In this document: in pieces, positions 8,801-16,680 of the stretch
Position numbering within the stretch: position 1 is the stretch's first letter
How the letters are laid out: every line of letters begins with the position of its first letter
From: Herbiconiux aconitum
GTDB taxonomy: Bacteria; Actinomycetota; Actinomycetes; Actinomycetales; Microbacteriaceae
DNA: 64,000 nt
Assembly (NCBI RefSeq): GCF_024979235.1
Contig: NZ_JANLCM010000002.1
Location: forward strand, 496,001 to 560,000
Direction: 5' to 3'
Notes under the pieces: model-generated
Seen by the model: only the letters and a program-made list of their open reading frames with translations
The model's database searches: none
Told to the model about the DNA's origin: nothing
Made by a program: the position numbers and the translations under genes

Positions 8801-8896
8801 AACGCCCTCGGCGCACCGATCGGCCTCGCCCTCGGCTTGCTGCTGCTCGGGGCGGTCACCATCGTGGTCATGAGGCGGCGGCGAACGACGTCGTAA
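5837..8896 (+). CDS. Secreted, cell-wall-associated metallophosphoesterase with Ig-like and FnIII domains
   Basis: A 1019-residue modular exoprotein. In order: signal peptide with a long n-region (cleavage near AFAA, residue 43); Ig-like repeat (about 65-160); calcineurin-like phosphoesterase with GDIH 191-194, GDLTN 219-223, GNHD 252-255 and a late GHIHTP near 393; an FnIII-like segment (VTNVKENTAQVDWTQAEA); a concanavalin/LamG-like domain (about 640-830); a second Ig-like repeat resembling the first; a Pro/Asp/Thr linker; and a tail LANTG (984-988), hydrophobic helix and RRRR. LANTG departs from the canonical LPxTG at the Pro, so it may be a variant sortase substrate or a simple membrane anchor. 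A phosphodiesterase or nucleotidase role outside the cell is likely; the substrate is unknown. Confidence 0.85.
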   Translation: MPLRTPPLPPHPRHPWLRRGLAATIAAGLVTTAVVVAGPAFAAAPGPDDATHETASTPAPSADQVDVVDTVAPIVNAVTTPAGKAELNVEYVAPQAEASDDLDAAPATSISVTGPDGVTAPLDLATLAFTPNVDGVYSLVYQAVDAAGNVGTIQYPVAVGDASAPESAQKADALPASTADGVNDWKFSAIGDIHDNWDELKEAYDFWATQDVETTLWPGDLTNGNSEEEYSQLKDVIDSEDHYGIEHYVSLGNHDTTSGADLGDYALFETATGQRPNADYTVNGYHVITVSPGSGEFAEDADAAPGTDSSGMPTTAASGSYGYASTWLNTRLAADTAAAPEKPVFVLVHAPLRCTHYVSNEWYGSGLATGCGDNFDSLFESYPQAVVWSGHIHTPNHIPTSLWQGTQAGGGFTTVNAPPLAYYEMETGVVSSVSNDVSDSTPDDAGNNRETAIVEVDGSKVTITNYDLQADMWEPTVWEWDVAESLDTSKSYEERFPLGDARANHTAGPVWDASDAITVTNVKENTAQVDWTQAEAAPNDVHDIVQKYLVEVIDPETRETAVSFYRWSQYYVMPLPDSVGHEVWDLKPGTEYTVQITPINAWSKAGAPLTTTFTTTGESTHETSTFEDHGAAMPAADMLDIDFDTVKDVSTNPVPYALLDATGKAPATGQPAQVLVSAADKLKLVDGYTTSAAFVANGPGDVFTYGNPALVSNVMRITPLSATRGTLTDIAVIQGAEYELVRQVITYGQPYHAALRLDGANMDVWFDGKKVGGSDVSADLLAIMAAPQYDYYMVAGGSTDGTGTIVNPFDGELSVARAYSTALTDVEMARIAHQAQPSTDFVLPAVRAVSAPVGAGTAGVESSFPALESVDDSGVVAETSITVLGPSGDELGSTTGAAGAFTPELPGGYTLVYAATDGAGNENSARYSVTVAADPTVPADPTNPGDPADPADPTSPSAPTDPSGSAGASDPSDASGASQNAGALANTGNALGAPIGLALGLLLLGAVTIVVMRRRRTTS

Positions 8897-8925
8897 CCAT
8901 CCTGCGATCGCAGGCACCACCGCGC

Positions 8926-8965
8926 GGTGCGGGCAGGTTCGTTCTTCGACGAACCGGCCCGCACC
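8926..8965. terminator. Bidirectional terminator hairpin
   Basis: GGTGCGGGC (8926-8934) pairs with GCCCGCACC (8957-8965), and inside it GGTTCGT (8936-8942) pairs with ACGAACC (8949-8955) around a six-base loop. It lies between the ends of the convergent metallophosphoesterase and histidine phosphatase genes and can serve both. Confidence 0.75.
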
Positions 8966-8974
8966 GTCGGCGTT

Positions 8975-9631
8975 TCAGCCCAGGGCTTCGCCGGTGGGGT
9001 CGGGCGCCGACACGTCTTCGAGCGCCAGACCCCCGAGCGGGGTGCCTTGCCAGTGCGTGGTGATCCAGCCCTCCGCAGCCGAGCCCTCGAGCGTCACGAC
9101 ACCGGTGTTCTCGAGCGGATGCGCGCGGCTGAAATCCGCGTCGAGGTTCGACGACGACCAGGACGCCCAGGTGCGGATGGCGGCGCCATGGCTCACGACC
9201 GCGATCGTGCCCTCATACTGCTCGCTGAGCGCGGAGATCGCGCCGTCGTACCGCTCGTAGAACTCGGTTCCGTTCTCGCCTCCGGGGATGCGGGCGCTGA
9301 AGTCGGTCCACCAGGTGAAGATCGTGCCCATGTAGCTGCGGATCGCCTCCTCGTCGGAGCGGCCCTCGAGGGTGCCGGCGTCGATCTCCTGGATGCCCTC
9401 GAGCACGACCGGGCGGAGCCCCAGCGCCCGCGCGAGCGGAGCAGCAGTCTCCTCGGTGCGGAGCATCGTGGAGACGAAGACCGCCTCGATCTCCTCGTCG
9501 GCGAGAGCGGCCGGAACCGCGGCCGCCTGCTCGCGCCCGAGGTCGGTGAGACCGGGGCCGGGCACCACGGTGCCGAGGGCGCCGCGCACGTTGTCGATGG
9601 TCTGGCCGTGTCTGATCAGAAGGAGTCGCAT
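8975..9631 (-). CDS. Histidine phosphatase family protein (phosphoglycerate-mutase-like)
   Basis: A 218-residue branch-1 histidine phosphatase: the N-terminal MRLLLIRHGQT supplies the RHG phospho-histidine, STMLRTEETA the second Arg, EIDAGTLEGR the acid/base Glu region, and VVSHGAAIRTW the second His. Its size suits broad-specificity small-molecule phosphatases rather than glycolytic phosphoglycerate mutase, but the substrate cannot be read from sequence. It is a single gene facing the metallophosphoesterase. Confidence 0.88.
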   Translation of the reverse strand: MRLLLIRHGQTIDNVRGALGTVVPGPGLTDLGREQAAAVPAALADEEIEAVFVSTMLRTEETAAPLARALGLRPVVLEGIQEIDAGTLEGRSDEEAIRSYMGTIFTWWTDFSARIPGGENGTEFYERYDGAISALSEQYEGTIAVVSHGAAIRTWASWSSSNLDADFSRAHPLENTGVVTLEGSAAEGWITTHWQGTPLGGLALEDVSAPDPTGEALG

Positions 9632-9670
9632 CCCTGCCAGCCTACGGCCACCACCCCGACGTCGCTGCGG

Positions 9671-10515
9671 TCAACCCAATCGCTCCCGCAGGCGCATCGC
9701 GTCGAACGGCGCGTGACCACGGGCGTCGTTGTCGAAGTACAGGTAGACGTCGCGAGGGCGATGGTCGGTTGCGCCGCTGCCGTCGAGCCAACCCTTCGTG
9801 CGTGCGGCCCATCCGTCGAGCGACGAGTCGTCGTAGCCGCTCGCGTAGAGTTCCTCGGCGCCGTGCAGACGCACGTAGACGAAGTCGGCGTTGACGGCGT
9901 CGATCACGGGCCAGCGACCGGCCGTGTCGGCGATGACCGACCCGACGTCGTGGGCTGCGAGAAGCGAGGCAAAGTCGGGATCGGTGTAACTCGGGTGCCG
10001 CACCTCCAGACAGTGCCGGAGGGGCGCATCCGTCTCGATCTCCAGCCAGTCGCGGCCGTCGAGCCGCTCGTCGTGCCGCCGGGCGAGTTCACGGGCGGCA
10101 CCGGTCGTGCGAGGAAGCAGCGTGAGGAAGTGCTCCAACACCTCCGGGTCGAACGGCAGGCGCTCGGGCAACTGCCAGAGGAGCGGTCCGAGCGTGGGCC
10201 CCAGCGCGAGCACCCCTGACGCAAAGAAGTTGGCCAAGGGAGTCTCGACCTCGCGCAACCGTTTCATGTGGGTGATGAACCGACCGCCCTTCACCGCGAA
10301 CACGAAGTCGCCGGCACCTCCGAGCGCCAACGCCGGTAGCTCTCCGGCCGCTGCAGCGAATAGAACGAACCGTTGATCTCCACGGAGTCCAGACGCTCGG
10401 CCGCGTATTCGAGCTCGCGGCGCTGCGCGAGCCCTTTCGGGTAGAAGTCGCCGCGCCATCCCGGGTAGCGCCAGCCCGAGATGCCCACGAGTGCCCGGGT
10501 GCTCTGCGCGTCCAT
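9671..10515 (-). pseudogene. DUF72 domain protein, interrupted by a single-base frameshift
   Basis: From the ATG at 10515 one frame encodes a normal DUF72 N-terminus (LVGISGWRYPGWRGDFYPKGL, then VEINGSFYSLQRPESYRRW) and shifts to another frame that continues with DFVFAVKGGRFITHMKRL through to 9671. The two join perfectly if one base is restored near 10309-10314, where the minus strand reads CCGGCGAC instead of the CCGGGCGAC needed for Pro-Gly-Asp. The full product would be about 280 residues, normal for DUF72 (a TIM-barrel family of unknown function). It may be a recent pseudogene, or a deletion or sequencing error in a G/C-rich run; the intact flanking codons favour the latter or a very young mutation. 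Confidence 0.8.
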
Positions 10516-10560
10516 ATCGCGGAGCGTACGCTGGGGTGGTCGTCTCCGAAAGGATGCAGC

Positions 10561-11793
10561 ATGACGGATGCCCCGCAGAGCTTCGTGATCGTCGGCGCCG
10601 CCCTCGCGGGTGCCAGCGCCGCCAAGACGCTCCGGGAGGAGGGCTTCGACGGGCGGATCGTGCTCGTGGGTCTCGAGGAGCATCATCCGTACATCCGCCC
10701 TCCGCTGTCGAAAGAGTTCTTGAGCGGTGCTGCCGAACGGGATTCCGTGTTCGTCGAGAAGCCCGAGTGGTACGGCGAGCACGAGGTGGAATTGCGCCGC
10801 GGTGTGCGTGCTCTGAGCGTCGACCCGATCGACCGTCTCGTGGCGCTCGATGACGGCCGCGAGCTCCATTACGAGAAGCTGCTGCTCGCGACGGGGTCGC
10901 ATCCGCGCCGTCCGCCGCTCGAGGGTCTCGATCTGCAGGGCGTGCATCTGCTGCGCACGCTCGACGACGCAGAGGTGCTGCGCGCGGAGCTGGCCGGGGG
11001 CGGCCGCAGCGTGGTGTCGGTCGGTGCCGGCTGGATCGGCCTGGAGGTCGCGGCGACGGCGCGCACCCTCGGAAACGACGTCACGGTGCTGATGCGGGGG
11101 GCAATGCCGCTCGCTTCGGTGCTCGGCGACGAGGTCGGTCGCGTGTTCGCTCGGCTCCACAGCGACAACGGCGTCGAGCTGCTGGGCCACGTTTCGGTCG
11201 CCCGACTCCTCGGAACGGGCGGAACCGTCATCGGCGTCGAACTCGCCGACGGCACCGTGCTCTCAGCCGACCTCGTGGTGGTGGGCATCGGTGCGGCTCC
11301 GAACCTCGAGCTGGCGGAGTCGGCCGGACTCGAACTCACCACAGGCGTCGCGGTCGACGAGCACCTGCGCTCGAGCGATCCGCACATCTGGGCGGCGGGC
11401 GACATCGCCGACGCCTGGCATCCGCTCGTCGGTCTGCGCCTGCGCACCGAGCACTGGGCGAACGCGCTGAACGGTGGAGCGGCGGCGGCCCGCTCCATGC
11501 TCGAGCAGGACTCGGTCTACGACGACATCCCCTACTTCTACACCGATCAATTCGACCTCGGCATGGAGTACTCCGGCTTCGGGCTGCTCGCTCGTGGTGC
11601 CGAGGTCGTGTTCCGTGGCGACACGGATGCGCGCGAGTTCATCGCCTTCTGGCTGGCCGACGGCAAGGTGGTCGCCGGCATGAACGTGAACGTCTGGAAC
11701 GTCAACGAAGCGGTGCAGGATCTCATCCGCCGCGGCACCGTCGTCGATCGCGCCGCCCTCGCCGATCCGGGCGTGCCGTTGGCCGATCTCTGA
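10561..11793 (+). CDS. FAD-dependent ferredoxin-reductase-like oxidoreductase
   Basis: A 410-residue flavoprotein of the putidaredoxin/rhodocoxin reductase type (Pyr_redox_2 plus a C-terminal reductase domain). FAD binding is seen in FVIVGAALAGASAAKTL, NAD(P)H binding in SVVSVGAGWIGLEVAA, and the second FAD motif in IWAAGDIAD. There is no CxxC redox pair. Such enzymes pass electrons from NAD(P)H to a [2Fe-2S] ferredoxin serving a P450 or Rieske oxygenase, but no ferredoxin or oxygenase gene is adjacent, so its partner is elsewhere. It is divergent from the DUF72 gene; the start ATG follows a GAAAGGATGCAGC leader. Confidence 0.87.
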   Translation: MTDAPQSFVIVGAALAGASAAKTLREEGFDGRIVLVGLEEHHPYIRPPLSKEFLSGAAERDSVFVEKPEWYGEHEVELRRGVRALSVDPIDRLVALDDGRELHYEKLLLATGSHPRRPPLEGLDLQGVHLLRTLDDAEVLRAELAGGGRSVVSVGAGWIGLEVAATARTLGNDVTVLMRGAMPLASVLGDEVGRVFARLHSDNGVELLGHVSVARLLGTGGTVIGVELADGTVLSADLVVVGIGAAPNLELAESAGLELTTGVAVDEHLRSSDPHIWAAGDIADAWHPLVGLRLRTEHWANALNGGAAAARSMLEQDSVYDDIPYFYTDQFDLGMEYSGFGLLARGAEVVFRGDTDAREFIAFWLADGKVVAGMNVNVWNVNEAVQDLIRRGTVVDRAALADPGVPLADL

Positions 11794-11902
11794 AGGTCAG
11801 CTGATTCCCGGCAGACCGTGTCCTCCGCGTTATCTGCCGTTGTTACGGTGGAGCCAGATCCGGTCCTCCGACCGGCGCGCACCGTGAACGGGAGTGATGG
11901 GA

Positions 11903-12667
11903 ATGAAGCTCCACGCAGTCACGACGCTGGGCCTGGCGGCCCTCGGTCTTGCCGCCGTGATGTCGCTCGGCGCGTGCGCCTCGGGCGCCTCGTCACCCGC
12001 GTCGAGCCCCGCCTCGACCAACGGTGCCGGAGAGGCCGACCCGGCGACCGAGGCCGATCTCGTGGGCGCCTGGGTGACGAGCGAGAGCTACGGCTCGCCG
12101 AACACGCCCTTCCTCGACTTCGCCGACGACGGCACGTGGACGGGGTCAGACGGCTGCAACGGTGTGCAAGGCGAGTGGGCGGTGGCCGCCGACGGATCAC
12201 TCACCGTCTCGGCAGGCCCGAGCACCTTGATCGCGTGTGATGGAGCGGCACTGCCCGCGATGCTGAGCAGCGCCGCCGTCGCCTTCATCGACGGCGATTC
12301 GCTCGTTCTCGCCGACGCCGAGGAAGAGGCCTTGGTCACCCTCGTGAGGGCACCTGACGGAATGGTTCCGGGTGCCGGCGGCGTCATCGGAACGTGGACG
12401 GCGGATGCGCCGGACGGCGTCGACGTGTTCCTCACCTTCACCGACGGCAAGGTCACCGGCAAAGACGGGTGCAACAACCTGATGGGCTCCTGGAGCGCCG
12501 GTGAGGGGAGCTCGGTCGTGCTCTCCGGATTGGCCTCGACGATGATGTACTGCGAAGGCGTCGACACCTGGCTCTCGAAGGCCGTCGGCCTCACCCTCGA
12601 CGGCCGCACCGCGGTCGTGCTCGACGACACCGGAACCATGATCGGCACGCTGACCAAGCAGGGCTGA
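11903..12667 (+). CDS. META domain lipoprotein
   Basis: A 254-residue lipoprotein: lipobox LGAC with the lipidated Cys at residue 25, a Ser/Pro/Ala linker, and two META-type (HslJ-like) repeats, each with a GxW...DG(C)N core (WTGSDGCNGVQGEW and VTGKDGCNNLMGSW). ATG 11903 is preferred to GTG 11894 and ATG 11897 since GGGAG lies eight bases upstream and the signal peptide is then of normal length. It should sit on the outer face of the membrane. META proteins are linked to stress and inhibitor resistance in other bacteria; the role here is unknown. Confidence 0.83.
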   Translation: MKLHAVTTLGLAALGLAAVMSLGACASGASSPASSPASTNGAGEADPATEADLVGAWVTSESYGSPNTPFLDFADDGTWTGSDGCNGVQGEWAVAADGSLTVSAGPSTLIACDGAALPAMLSSAAVAFIDGDSLVLADAEEEALVTLVRAPDGMVPGAGGVIGTWTADAPDGVDVFLTFTDGKVTGKDGCNNLMGSWSAGEGSSVVLSGLASTMMYCEGVDTWLSKAVGLTLDGRTAVVLDDTGTMIGTLTKQG

Positions 12668-12738
12668 CAAAAGCTCGTTTCTCTGTAAGATGATGGATAG
12701 CTGAGCAGCGCTCACTATCGACCATCGAAAGAGAGATC

Positions 12739-14244
12739 ATGAGCCGATCGAATCCCATCCGTGCGGCAGTCGCCGCCTCCGTCCTTCTCGCGACCGGCAC
12801 GCTCGCGGGCTGTGCCGGAGGTGGGGGAGGTGCCGCGGGCTTCGACGGCGTACAGTCCGCGACCATCCAGATCGAGTCAGAGGGAACGTTCGCGAATCCC
12901 GACGACGGCCAGACGGCCGAGGAGGCCGGGCTCGGCTCGGGCTTCTTCATCTCGGCCGACGGTCTGGCGCTCACGAACAACCACGTCGTGGCCGGCGCCG
13001 GCACCACGAAGGTGTACGTGGGTGGGGGCGATGAGGAGTTCAGCGCCGAGATCCTCGGCTCGTCGGAGTGCCTCGATCTCGCGGTCATCAAGGTCGACGG
13101 AACGGGCTTTCCGTTCCTCGGCTGGCAGAAGGGCGAGATCACCACGGGTGAAGAGGTCTACGCCGCTGGGTTCCCCCTCGGCGACCCCGACTTCACGCTC
13201 ACCAAAGGCATCGTGTCGAAGAACGACACGGCCGGGCAGTCGGCCTGGGCGTCGATCGATCACATCATCGAGCACGACGCGAAGATCCGGCCCGGTAACT
13301 CCGGCGGGCCGCTGGTGAACGCCACCGGCCAGGTCGTCGGGGTGAACTACGCCAGCGTCGCCGAACTCGACTCGAACTTCGCCATCCATCGCGACGAGGC
13401 GCAGAAAGTCGTGAAGAAGCTCATCGCCGGAGAAGACGTGTTGAGCCTCGGCGTGAATGCGCAGGCGTTGCCGGTGGATGACGAAGGAACAGCACTCGGC
13501 GTCTGGGTCAGCTCGGTCAAGGCCGGTTCGCCGGCGGATGCGGCGGGCGTGCTGCCGGGCGACATCCTGATGCGTATGTCGGGCACGACGCTGGCGGCCG
13601 AGGGTTCGCTCGAAGAATACTGCGACGTCATCAAGACGCAAGGCGTCGACGGAACGATCGACGTCGATGTGTATCGCCCCTCAGAAGACGCGCTCTACCG
13701 CGGCCAGTTCAACGGCAAGGAGCTGGCGGCGGTGACCGTGCCCGGCATCGGTGCCCAGTCGGGCGGCGGAACCGACGACCGCGACTACGTCACGATCACC
13801 GACGACTCGGGCGTGCTGAGCGTCGAGGTGCCGGCCGACTGGACAGACGTCGACGGAGCCGCCTTCGAAGGGATCGGCGGGCATCAGTTCATCGACGTGC
13901 GGGCGAGCACCAACCTGCAGCAGTTCTCGGAATCGTGGGGAACCTCGGGGGTCACCGTGTCGGCCGCCGAGATGGCCGACGACCTCACTCCGCAGGCCGT
14001 CTTCGACTCCTACGCGGGCCTCACCGGCCAGTGCACGGCGACGGATGCCGACGTCTACTCCGACGGGGTCTACGAAGGTCAATACCAGTACTTCTCGCAA
14101 TGCGGCGGGCAGAGCGACTTCGTCATCGTGGTCGCGTATCCCGAAGATCAGAGCTTCGTGCTCGTGGTCACGGTCGCCATCGCGAGCGACGCCGATCTCC
14201 CGGCCATCGAACGCGTGATGGGCAGCTTCGCGGCGACGTTCTGA
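12739..14244 (+). CDS. HtrA/DegP-like trypsin-family serine protease, lipoprotein with PDZ domain
   Basis: A 501-residue protein. Lipobox LAGC places the lipid anchor on Cys25. The catalytic triad is readable: His82 (TNNHVV), Asp113 (LDLAVI) and Ser188 (PGNSGGP). A PDZ domain follows (about 235-330; LGVWVSSVKAGSPADAAGVLPGDILMRM). The C-terminal about 160 residues (from YVTITDDSGVLSVEVPADW) form a separate domain like those of actinobacterial cell-surface proteins. It probably degrades or chaperones misfolded envelope proteins. ATG start with GAAAGAGAG upstream; 71 bp after the META gene on the same strand, possibly an envelope-stress pair. The odd point is lipid anchoring rather than the usual transmembrane helix. 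Confidence 0.88.
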   Translation: MSRSNPIRAAVAASVLLATGTLAGCAGGGGGAAGFDGVQSATIQIESEGTFANPDDGQTAEEAGLGSGFFISADGLALTNNHVVAGAGTTKVYVGGGDEEFSAEILGSSECLDLAVIKVDGTGFPFLGWQKGEITTGEEVYAAGFPLGDPDFTLTKGIVSKNDTAGQSAWASIDHIIEHDAKIRPGNSGGPLVNATGQVVGVNYASVAELDSNFAIHRDEAQKVVKKLIAGEDVLSLGVNAQALPVDDEGTALGVWVSSVKAGSPADAAGVLPGDILMRMSGTTLAAEGSLEEYCDVIKTQGVDGTIDVDVYRPSEDALYRGQFNGKELAAVTVPGIGAQSGGGTDDRDYVTITDDSGVLSVEVPADWTDVDGAAFEGIGGHQFIDVRASTNLQQFSESWGTSGVTVSAAEMADDLTPQAVFDSYAGLTGQCTATDADVYSDGVYEGQYQYFSQCGGQSDFVIVVAYPEDQSFVLVVTVAIASDADLPAIERVMGSFAATF

Positions 14245-14249
14245 AGCCC

Positions 14250-14279
14250 CGCTGGGGTGGCTACTCGGCCACCCCAGCG
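14250..14279. terminator. Shared terminator hairpin of convergent genes
   Basis: CGCTGGGGTGG (14250-14260) pairs perfectly with CCACCCCAGCG (14269-14279) around an eight-base loop. It follows the htrA-like stop by five bases and overlaps the last codons and TAG of the facing septum-formation gene, so it can terminate both transcripts. Confidence 0.7.
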
Positions 14280-14767
14280 AGGGAGCCCACGACCTTGGCC
14301 TCGGGGTCGCCGATGAGACAGGAGACGAGGCGGTCGTCACCATCGGTCCACGATTTCTCAGTGGGCGTGAAGTAGGTGTACCCGTAGACGGAATCGTCGT
14401 AGGAGATGCCGACGAACGGCTGGAAGAGCTCGAGACACTGGGCGTCGGACTGCTCGTCGATCGCGTCATCACCCGGGAATTCGTCGCCGGCGAGTTCGAG
14501 TTCGCCGTAGACCTCGAAGTCGTGCTCATCGGCGCAATCGACGAGAGGCACCTCGCTCACCTCAGTTCCGTCGGTGTCGTTCAGACACTGGCCCACCGAG
14601 AGCGTGAAGACGTCGGTGTCGGTCTGCTCGATCTCCTCACCGGACTGCGAGTCCGTGGCAGCCGGTGCAGCGCTCGGGAACAACTCAGAGCACCCCGAGA
14701 GGGTCAGGCCGAGGGCGAGAATCGCTGCGACGCTGAGAGTGAGCTTGCCGGAGGGAGAAGTCGCCAT
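14261..14767 (-). CDS. Septum formation family lipoprotein
   Basis: A 168-residue lipoprotein: signal peptide with lipobox LSGC (Cys26), a short acidic linker, then a domain with conserved Cys residues typical of the actinobacterial 'septum formation' family (FTLSVGQCLND, VPLVDCADEHDFEVYGEL, QCLELFQPFVG, LVSCLIGD). These proteins are surface-anchored and associated by name with septation, but their molecular role is not established. It lies eight bases downstream of hisN on the same strand and may be transcribed with the aroA-rsgA-hisN unit. Confidence 0.8.
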   Translation of the reverse strand: MATSPSGKLTLSVAAILALGLTLSGCSELFPSAAPAATDSQSGEEIEQTDTDVFTLSVGQCLNDTDGTEVSEVPLVDCADEHDFEVYGELELAGDEFPGDDAIDEQSDAQCLELFQPFVGISYDDSVYGYTYFTPTEKSWTDGDDRLVSCLIGDPEAKVVGSLAGVAE

Positions 14768-14774
14768 GCTCCAT

Positions 14775-15599
14775 TCAACCCTGTTGACCGGCGATCAGCG
14801 CGAGTGCTTCGCTGTGGAGCAGTCCGTTGGTCGCCAGAGCGCTGCCGCCCCACGGTCCGTCCTCGCCGTCGGCGGAGCTGAAACGTCCGCCGGCCTCCTG
14901 CACGATCGGGACGAGAGCCGCCATGTCGTAGGGCTTCAGGTCGAACTCGGCGGCGATCTCGAGTTGGCCCTCGGCCACCATCATGTACGACCACATCTCG
15001 CCGTAGGCGCGGGTGCGCCAGACCGCGCGCGCGAGCGCCGTCAGCTCGTCGAGGCGACCCTCCTCGTCCCAGCCCTTGAAGCTGTTGTAGCTGAGTGAGG
15101 CGTCGGCGAGCGCTGCGATGCCGGAGACGTGGATGGGGCGGGGCGATCCGGTGCGGTCGTCCAGCGCATCCGTCGTGAAAGCACCGAGCCCGGTGGCACC
15201 CCACCAGCGGCGGCCGAGAGCGGGGGAGCTGACCACGCCCACCACGGGCACGCCGTCGACGGCCAGAGAGATGAGGGTCGCCCAGACGGGGACGCCGCGC
15301 ATGAAGTTGGCGGTGCCGTCGATCGGATCGAGAATCCACTGCCGCGACGATTCGCCGGCGCTGCCGAACTCCTCCCCGAAGATCGAGTCGTCGGGTCGCT
15401 CGGTCGACAGCGCATCGCGGATGGCCTGCTCGACGGCCCGATCAGCGTCCGTCACCGGTGTGCGGTCGGGCTTTGTCACGACCGTGAGGTCGGTGGCGCG
15501 AAAACGTTCCCGGGAGATGGCATCCGAGAGGTCGGCCAGCCGCAATGCGAGGGCGAGATCGTCGGGGGAGGCGGCAGCGGCAGGCGTGGTCGAAGTCAC
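14775..15599 (-). CDS. hisN: Inositol-monophosphatase-family histidinol-phosphatase (HisN type)
   Basis: A 274-residue Mg-dependent phosphatase. Metal-binding motifs are GEEFG (GEE), LDPIDGTANFMRGVPVWATLISL (DPIDGT), and the late YDMAALVPIVQEAGG with Asp. The FMRG segment and close linkage to aroA and rsgA match the actinobacterial HisN arrangement, in which the enzyme removes phosphate from L-histidinol phosphate; inositol monophosphatase or fructose-1,6-bisphosphatase activity is the alternative. GTG start; separated from rsgA by 40 bp on the same strand. Confidence 0.85.
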   Translation of the reverse strand: MTSTTPAAAASPDDLALALRLADLSDAISRERFRATDLTVVTKPDRTPVTDADRAVEQAIRDALSTERPDDSIFGEEFGSAGESSRQWILDPIDGTANFMRGVPVWATLISLAVDGVPVVGVVSSPALGRRWWGATGLGAFTTDALDDRTGSPRPIHVSGIAALADASLSYNSFKGWDEEGRLDELTALARAVWRTRAYGEMWSYMMVAEGQLEIAAEFDLKPYDMAALVPIVQEAGGRFSSADGEDGPWGGSALATNGLLHSEALALIAGQQG

Positions 15600-15639
15600 G
15601 CATCCAGGCTATCGGGCGCCCCAGTCGCTCCGGGACTGA

Positions 15640-16680
15640 TCAGGCCGTGTGGTCGATGAGTTTGCGCAACGACTCGATGCGTGCCTTGCCGCTCTCGCCC
15701 AGCTCACCGGCCTCGACGCGGTCGATGATCTCCCAGTCGTGGGCTTCGGTGAGCGGAATGCCGCCGGGAGGTTCGCCCTCGGGCACGCGGGCGGTGGCGG
15801 CGAACGATTTCAAGATGTTCGCCGGATCGACATGTCCGAGACCGAAGGAACGCACGCCGGGGGTGTCGATGATCCACCCGGTGCGGCCGTCGGCGGCGCG
15901 CAGCCGGAGACAGATGGTGGAGGAGGAGGTGTGCCGGCCGCGTCCGGTGACGGTGTTCACGACTCCGGTGGCGCGGTCGGCGCCCGGCACCAGGATGTTG
16001 ACGAGAGTCGACTTGCCGACGCCGGAGTGGCCGACCGTCACCGTCGTCTGTCCGACCAGCAGGTCGGTCAGCTCCTCGACCGGAACCGAATCGCGCGAGA
16101 GCGTGACGATCCGGAGGTCGAGGGCGTCGAATTCGGCCAGCAGAGGTGCCGGGTCGGCCAGGTCGGTCTTCGTGATGCAGAGGATCGGCGTGATGCCGGC
16201 GTCGAAAGCCGCCACGAGGTAGCGGTCGATCAGCCGGGCCCGCGGTTCGGGGTTGGCTGCCGCCACCACGATCAGCATCTGATCGGCGTTGGCCACGACG
16301 ACGCGTTCGACGGCGTCGGAGTCGTCGGCACTGCGCCGCAGCAGAGTGCTGCGCTCGTGCACGCGCACGATGCGCGACAGTGTGCCCTGATCGCCGGTGG
16401 TGTCGCCGACGAGGTCGACCCAGTCGCCGGTGACGATCGGGGTGCGGCCGAGTTCGCGGGCGCGAGACGAGGTGATCTCCCGCTCGTTCGGTGTGTCTTG
16501 GTCGATCAGCACCGAGAAGCGCCCGCGGTCGACCGTCATGATGCGACCGGACAGGGCATCCTTGTGCTCGGGGCGCGTCTTCGTGCGGGGCCGGTTGCCC
16601 TTGGGATTCGGGCGCATCCGGATCGACGACTCGTCGAACTCGTCGTCGTCATCCTCGTCGCCGTCGGCCCACCAGCTCAT
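15640..16680 (-). CDS. rsgA: Ribosome small-subunit-dependent GTPase A
   Basis: A 346-residue circularly permuted GTPase: an OB-fold N-terminal domain, then G4 (CITKTDL), G1/P-loop (VGHSGVGKSTLVN) and G3 (WIIDTPGVRSFGL) in permuted order. It acts in late maturation of the 30S subunit. The C-terminal region, which in most family members holds a zinc knuckle (C-x6-C-x-H-x6-C), has no cysteine here (FAATARVPEGEPPGGIPLTEAHDWE), so zinc binding is presumably lost. An acidic stretch (DGDEDDDDEFDE) marks the N-terminus. The ATG overlaps the aroA stop as ATGA, so translation is coupled to aroA. Confidence 0.93.
   Translation of the reverse strand: MSWWADGDEDDDDEFDESSIRMRPNPKGNRPRTKTRPEHKDALSGRIMTVDRGRFSVLIDQDTPNEREITSSRARELGRTPIVTGDWVDLVGDTTGDQGTLSRIVRVHERSTLLRRSADDSDAVERVVVANADQMLIVVAAANPEPRARLIDRYLVAAFDAGITPILCITKTDLADPAPLLAEFDALDLRIVTLSRDSVPVEELTDLLVGQTTVTVGHSGVGKSTLVNILVPGADRATGVVNTVTGRGRHTSSSTICLRLRAADGRTGWIIDTPGVRSFGLGHVDPANILKSFAATARVPEGEPPGGIPLTEAHDWEIIDRVEAGELGESGKARIESLRKLIDHTA

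Noticed and set aside
6323-8920. An 865-codon minus-strand frame opposite the metallophosphoesterase gene.
   Set aside because: Composition is Arg/Val/Asp/Gly-rich antisense translation typical of GC-rich genes; the plus-strand protein has clear domains and signal peptide.
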